Shown here piece by piece: positions 59,801 through 64,000 of a stretch of 64,000 bases of DNA. The stretch is taken from contig QEYB01001157.1 in NCBI GenBank assembly GCA_017562135.1, forward strand, positions 1 to 64,000, written 5' to 3'. The first letter of the stretch is position 1; every line of letters starts with the position of its first letter. The position numbers and the translations under genes are program-made. The DNA comes from Dipylidium caninum. Taxonomy: Eukaryota > Platyhelminthes > Cestoda > Cyclophyllidea > Dipylidiidae. Under the pieces are notes generated by a model, which saw only the letters and a program-made list of their open reading frames with translations, did not search any database and was not told the DNA's origin.

Positions 59801-62800
59801 GATGATTACGGTGATTAGCCTGAAACACTCCTCCCTTTTCTCAGACTCGCAGCTACGGCTCCATCCTGGTGGAGGTGCACTCCGACTGCCTTCCGACAGC
59901 CAACTGCGGCCTCGAGGTTCCCGAGGAGGGCACAGGGGAGCAGTTGCGCAGGACTCCCTCCGCAGATCGGGCGGTGTTGGAGGATCCGGACAGGATTTTC
60001 GCGCGCATGACAGCTCTCAATGGCCAATTGGAGTTTGAGTATCAACCAGAAGTAGGCGAAAACTTGTTGGCAATTTTGTATAACATCGTGAGCCATGGCT
60101 AAAAAGGCGTCCCAATTTCCCGGCAATCAGTGCTGCTGGTGAAATATAAACAGTTTGCCTTCAAGCGAGTATACAGAATAAAATTATAATTACACAGCGT
60201 CGGCCGCCTCCATACTCATTAAATTTCGAGTGAAAAGAAGAGAATCCCCGCTTTAGCCCACTTCGCCTTGTATTACAGCGTCTTCCGCCACACACGCCCG
60301 TTCGGCCGGCGATTTGGCCGCACAGTACAACACAATTTGGATGCGCGAGAATGACTGGGTCCTCACTCGCATCCTCACGCAGCACCTCCGTGTGCGACCC
60401 AGTCGCGCCGCCCTCGTGCTCGCCCTCACCAATATCACCTCCTTCTCCGTTCGCCTCGCCTCCCCCGGCATCCCCCTCAAGGCCATCAGGTGGGTGTGTT
60501 CTTTAGCCCCACCAGTTTGGGTCAATTTTTAGGCAAATTGCTAGAAAATCAGGAATAACTCGCTTTTCTGCACTTTTTTAGTGGGTAACACTTTGATTTG
60601 GCGTGAATCCATCAGGCTGGTTGTAAGACAGGCTATTTTTTATCATTTCGCAGTAATCTACGGAAATGTTGAATACACGCTGTACACCGTAACTCTTTGA
60701 TTTGTTGTCACCATTCATTTCAGCGTAAACTACCGTCTGAGGACAGCGAAGAGTGAAGTATTGACGCAACTTGGGACACCCATCACTACTATTGAAACCT
60801 GCATTTGTTCCGATGCCGCCAAAGGCGATCATTGTGAGGCAAGTTGCCCAATTACTAGGAGGGTCAACACATTTCTACAGATGCACATAAGTGAGTGTTC
60901 TTTTGCCTTTGTAGATTGCCGAGGGTCTCACTTACATCCCGTCAGTCACAATCAAACCAGGCCCCGATGGAACCTACTTTGACGACTTGATTGATACGTC
61001 AAAACCCTCGGAAAATGGCACTATACCTGCCGGCGGAAGTGAGACAGAGTTCACTACTTAAGTCGATTCAGTAGCGAGTTTTAAAAAGTGTTTAGTTTGT
61101 TGATGTGTTGTCAACCTATTGTTTGTCAGCTTCCGAGGATGTTATTTTAATAAAAAAAACTCACAATTTTGAAGATAGAACCTAGGTTAGTAAATTCCGC
61201 GGCGCTAATTGAGAATATTTATCGGCCTTACCTAGGGGAGAAACGACACTGACTGTTTTAAGAGATATCTAGTAGGTTAGGACGATAGCCCTCCCCCTAC
61301 CTTGGGCCTGACTTCCACCCCATCTATTAACTTAGCTTGGCCTTAACTTCCTATTGAACGACGTATTACTCTACTTTGCAATTATTTGAGTGTTGAATCC
61401 ACACTGGAATAAGCCGACGAGGCTGATACAGCTGCTGACTGCCTCGTTGGTTTTTAGTTGAATTCTCAGCCATTGTCACTAACAGTGGATTTCTTGCAGA
61501 CGCTTCCAAAAGATTTTTGCGTTCCCGTGGTGGCCGGGCGGAGCAAACTCCACTCCGTTTAAGGGTGACTCTCGACGCTTTAGATTAATATGTTTGTGTC
61601 CTCTTTCTCCCTACCCCCGTTTCTTCGCAGTTAAAGCAGACAAGTTTCATCAAGTTTTCTTTTGCCTTTTAGAGCCCGGATTTGATTTTGCGGGGGGAAG
61701 TATAATGGTCTGCGAGTGCAATGGAATGGCGGCAGAATGTCACCCACAGACCGGTTCTTGTGTAAACTGCGCCGGCAACACTGCTGGTGCGCACTGCGAG
61801 GTCTGCGCCGAGGGCTTCACCGGTGACCCCCTCAAAGGCATCCCCTGTGAACGTTGCCGGTGTCCTAGTGAAAATGCCAAGTGAATTTTCCATTTAGTAA
61901 ATCATAAAATGAAATGGTTAAGCGCATGACTTGAGCTCTCCGCTATGCATCCCTTCGGTTACAGCTACGCGAAGACTTGCCGTCCTGACGGCCCCTACGG
62001 TCAGTACGTTTGCGAATGCCTGCCCGGCTATGCCGGACAGCGTTGCGATCGCTGCGACAACGGACACTATGGGGACCCCTTGATGATGATTCCTTGTAAA
62101 CCCTGCGCCTGTAATCCGGCTGGGTCAAGGCATCAGAACTGCCACATGAGAACTGGCCAGTGTGCTTGCCTCCCGGGTATCAGTGGACGGGCGTGCGATG
62201 AGTGCCCCGAGGGTCATGTGGTAGACGGCGGACGGTGTATAGGTGGGTGCACTTCGGCTACACTTCCCCACCTCGGCTACAATGCCAACATTCCCACTCC
62301 GCGTGGAAATACTCCAAATTCTGTTGGTTATTATCCGCATAGATTGTCGAGGCCAATGCACAGGAGAGTTGCTTGAGCGCGTCTCCGAGGTCAACGCCGA
62401 GATGGACGAGCTCGATTTGACAGAGCTGGCCCACCAAGGTTTGAATGATCTCCAGCAGCGGGCCGATCAACTCCTCGAACGGTACAATGCCACAACCCTG
62501 TCCAATGAGCGCGATATTCTCGAACGCGTCGCCAAAACTGCCTCTGACTTGTCTCGCATCGCCCTGACCATCGAGACCACAATTCCCAGAAGCATAAAAT
62601 CTATCGACAACACAAGCTGTACCAATGCAAACGACACAGTTGGTCTCTCGCGTAATCTGGTCAGTCTGGAGGCTCAATTCAACGAGTGGCTGCGATCAAT
62701 GCGAGACTTGCGGCTTGGACCGGTGGACGAGGCTCTCATTCGACAATGGCATCAGCAGGCCCGGCTGATTCGGCAGGAGATCTCGCGCATTGACCTTCAA

Positions 62801-63272
62801 CGCACCGCTAAGTGGACAGATGAGCTGTTGCAATCTAGTCGAAGGTTGGAGGAGCAACTGGCGGCAATTAAGCAGAGAACCTCCGACGTAGATTACACAG
62901 TAAAGATTGACAGGTTAGAACATTATCAGCGAATGCAGGACTGGCATTTAGACTCCCAGTTACAACAACTTTACCGAATGGGTAATCAAACACAACGTGG
63001 CTTGGTGAGAAATTCGATTAAACACGGTCTACTGAAACCGTTTGAGTAGCACTTATTTTGTAATGTTTGGCTTCCAGGAATCAATTCTCAATATCCAAGA
63101 AGTTATGGATATCACCAAAGGCGACGCAATTGATACAATTCGTTCAAACCAGAGCAGTTTTGAGGAGGAATTGGATGATGTTAAAAGTAACGTGACGGAC
63201 TATCAGACGCCGACGCTAAATGAGCTCAATAGGCTGTCAGATCTTCTGGAGAAGAAGGAGTCCTTCAGCCAG
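43196..63272 (+). CDS. LAMA1/2-like: Laminin alpha chain (alpha-1/2 type), 5' part; 3' end outside window
   Basis: Secreted basement-membrane protein that trimerises with beta and gamma chains. Exons: 43196-43268, 43306-43437, 43532-43761, 43833-44042, 44117-44251, 44329-44436, 44731-44817, 44935-45046, 45691-45809, 45885-46043, 48462-48635, 48709-48852, 48926-48955, 50553-50900, 51516-51718, 52696-52821, 54000-54295, 55696-55913, 56482-56696, 57011-57307, 57898-58001, 58142-58322, 58406-58542, 58687-58935, 59010-59168, 59419-59601, 59845-60051, 60257-60489, 60724-60838, 60915-61038, 61673-61880, 61965-62242, 62343-63004, 63078-63272. Phases agree at every junction except inside exon 17 (one base too many near 54,180). 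Start: [18 protein letters not shown] signal peptide. The order LN, LE, L4, LE, L4, LE, coiled coil matches vertebrate alpha-1/alpha-2. The 6,451 coding bases give about 2,150 codons; the LG domains are missing only because the window ends. Confidence 0.92.
44731..48852 (+). other. Laminin alpha: first LE array (exons 7-12)
   Basis: About four and a half EGF-like LE repeats: [10 protein letters not shown] to [27 protein letters not shown] to [20 protein letters not shown] to [11 protein letters not shown]; then [25 protein letters not shown] and [12 protein letters not shown]. The last repeat is interrupted by the L4 domain, as is usual in alpha-1/2 chains. The intron after exon 11 begins with GC rather than GT (48,636). 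Confidence 0.88.
46044..48461 (+). other. Laminin alpha intron 10
   Basis: 2.4 kb between exons that encode adjacent parts of one LE repeat (ending DVLMPEK, resuming [11 protein letters not shown]). It holds only short frames on both strands and no LE-like sequence. Other laminin introns over 300 bases (45,047-45,690; 48,956-50,552; 50,901-51,515; 51,719-52,695; 52,822-53,999; 54,296-55,695; 55,914-56,481; 56,697-57,010; 57,308-57,897; 61,039-61,672) are also without recognisable genes. Confidence 0.75.
48926..52821 (+). other. Laminin alpha: first L4 (laminin IV type A) domain (exons 13-16)
   Basis: Exon 13 is a 30-base microexon ([10 protein letters not shown]). Exon 14 has [11 protein letters not shown], then [20 protein letters not shown], the usual conserved centre of L4 domains. 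Exon 15 continues [12 protein letters not shown] and [14 protein letters not shown]. Exon 16 has [20 protein letters not shown], matching the end of the fold. Confidence 0.85.
54000..59168 (+). other. Laminin alpha: central LE array (exons 17-25)
   Basis: About eleven LE repeats between the two L4 domains. Examples are [132 protein letters not shown] and [14 protein letters not shown]. Exon 17 changes frame between [14 protein letters not shown] and [20 protein letters not shown]: one base is in excess near the G run at 54,178-54,183, and no GT...AG pair could remove it. Donors and acceptors are all canonical in this part. Confidence 0.88.
59419..60838 (+). other. Laminin alpha: second L4 domain (exons 26-29)
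   Basis: Exon 26 starts [20 protein letters not shown] and includes [20 protein letters not shown]. Exon 27 begins [15 protein letters not shown]. Exon 28, using the acceptor CTTTAG at 60,251-60,256, keeps the frame for [20 protein letters not shown] and [20 protein letters not shown]. Exon 29 ends in [13 protein letters not shown] with a GC donor (60,839, GAG|GCAAGTT). Confidence 0.82.
60915..62242 (+). other. Laminin alpha: last LE array (exons 30-32)
   Basis: Exon 30 ([20 protein letters not shown]) completes the link after the L4 domain. Then about three LE repeats: [34 protein letters not shown] to [32 protein letters not shown] to [12 protein letters not shown]. Confidence 0.87.
62343..63272 (+). 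other. Laminin alpha: start of coiled-coil domain (exons 33-34)
   Basis: Begins [20 protein letters not shown] with the cysteine pair that usually opens the trimer coiled coil and forms interchain disulfides. Long heptad-like helices follow ([52 protein letters not shown]). Exon 34 ends KKESFSQ at 63,272 and the chain continues outside the window. Confidence 0.87.
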
Positions 63273-64000
63273 GTTTGTTACTAATAACGGACCTTCTAGC
63301 AAGTTCTACCCCTTGCAATGACAATAATTCTCTCGCTGCAGCACATGTTTATATGGCACATGTTAGGCTTTCCATCTTTACCACTTAGCGCTTGTCTGTT
63401 TGCCCTTTCTCCATATCAAGGTGAGCACTTAAACTTCTCATCGGTACCCAAAATCTCCACTTCCGGAGTGATTTTTGGTCGTGGTGAATTGTTGCTTTAA
63501 TAGATTTCTGCCAAAAGAAGAGGAGATGTCACTGGTCGGTTGAGGTGAATGTTTCATTATGGCATCCCACCAGCTGCAAATCGGATCGTTTTGCAAGTAG
63601 CCTCTAAATTGGAAAGGTCATTTTTCCCTCTCACCTTGAACAGAGAAACTGCGTTGGGGAGGGAAAATTTTTACCCCACTAGTCCCAAGTTGGTGAGCTT
63701 TGGCAACACAGGGATATGTGTGCAGTGACCCTGTTAAGTTTTGGACAATACCGCCTTCCAACTGCCTTCGGCTGATTGTGACCTGTGAACCAGGGTGAAA
63801 GGGAGAGCAAATTGGCCGTAATTACCATGTTGTACCAAAAGTCTGCAATGAGTGAGGACACAGAAGACATACTAGTGTTTGTAGGTCGAAAAACCAAAGA
63901 TGTGACTATCAAATGCCCCTGTCAACAAACAACAATTTACGTGTTTAATTGGCCCATTTTCAGTCCCATTTTATCGCATATGTCTACATCCGTGTGTAGC
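63273..64000 (+). other. Laminin alpha intron, incomplete
   Basis: After the donor GTTTGT at 63,273 no further coiled-coil coding sequence appears before the window ends. Frames at 63,318-63,500 and 63,679-63,912 are not laminin-like. Confidence 0.65.

Noticed and set aside
60279..60489. Acceptor TATTACAG at 60,271-60,278 for laminin exon 28
   Set aside because: It would put the exon out of phase with exon 27; the upstream acceptor at 60,256 keeps the L4 frame.
1..64000. CRISPR arrays, operons, ribosome binding sites, phage or viral genes
   Set aside because: The DNA is eukaryotic with spliced genes; no spaced identical repeats, no gene overlaps of bacterial type, and no integrase, reverse transcriptase or capsid-like frames were seen.

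Overview
The window is animal (metazoan) nuclear DNA. Its genes are split by GT-AG introns, some as short as 37 bases, have AATAAA signals and include metazoan families (laminin alpha, a Polycomb RING protein). Nothing bacterial is present. A parasitic flatworm, perhaps a tapeworm, fits the mixed small and large introns and the tandem array of small secreted-protein genes, but this is an inference; no taxonomic marker is visible.

Region 1 (1-27.7 kb) is a cluster of related small genes and gene fragments that I do not recognise. The shared plan is: a TATA box about 50-60 bases before the start; a 127-base exon 1 with a signal peptide; an exon 2 with an LASETL-like helix and a YWW/KWW motif; an exon 3 with a DxWxxEV-like core; and a variable 3' end. 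Copies lie near 8.1-9.1, 9.26-9.72, 11.8-12.1, 12.6-13.4, 15.5-16.3, 18.1-19.1, 22.5-23.5, 25.4-26.2 and 26.6-27.7 kb. Two copies are fused or deleted relics. A large inverted repeat dominates: arms of about 5.3 kb (12.05-17.35 and 21.44-26.69 kb) around a 4.1 kb spacer. The arms differ mostly by homopolymer lengths, and each arm breaks reading frames that the other keeps, which points to sequence error or very recent decay.

Region 2 (27.7-43.2 kb) is mostly AT-rich intergenic DNA. It holds a two-exon single-pass membrane protein gene on the minus strand (30.6-31.5 kb), a divergent Polycomb group RING finger gene of PCGF3/5 type (32.1-34.2 kb), a possible cysteine-rich secreted protein (36.4-37.6 kb), a degenerate tandem duplication (40.5-41.4 kb) and the last two exons of an unidentified gene (41.7-41.9 kb). 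About 85 bases of the PCGF upstream region also occur, inverted, at 11.7 kb, right at the outer edge of the homology shared by the inverted repeat.

Region 3 (43.2-64 kb) is the 5' part of a laminin alpha gene of the alpha-1/2 architecture: signal peptide, LN, LE repeats, L4, LE repeats, second L4, LE repeats, start of the coiled coil. I place 34 exons (6,451 bases, about 2,150 codons). Two introns have GC donors and one exon carries a one-base frame disruption. The rest of the coiled coil and the LG domains lie beyond the window.
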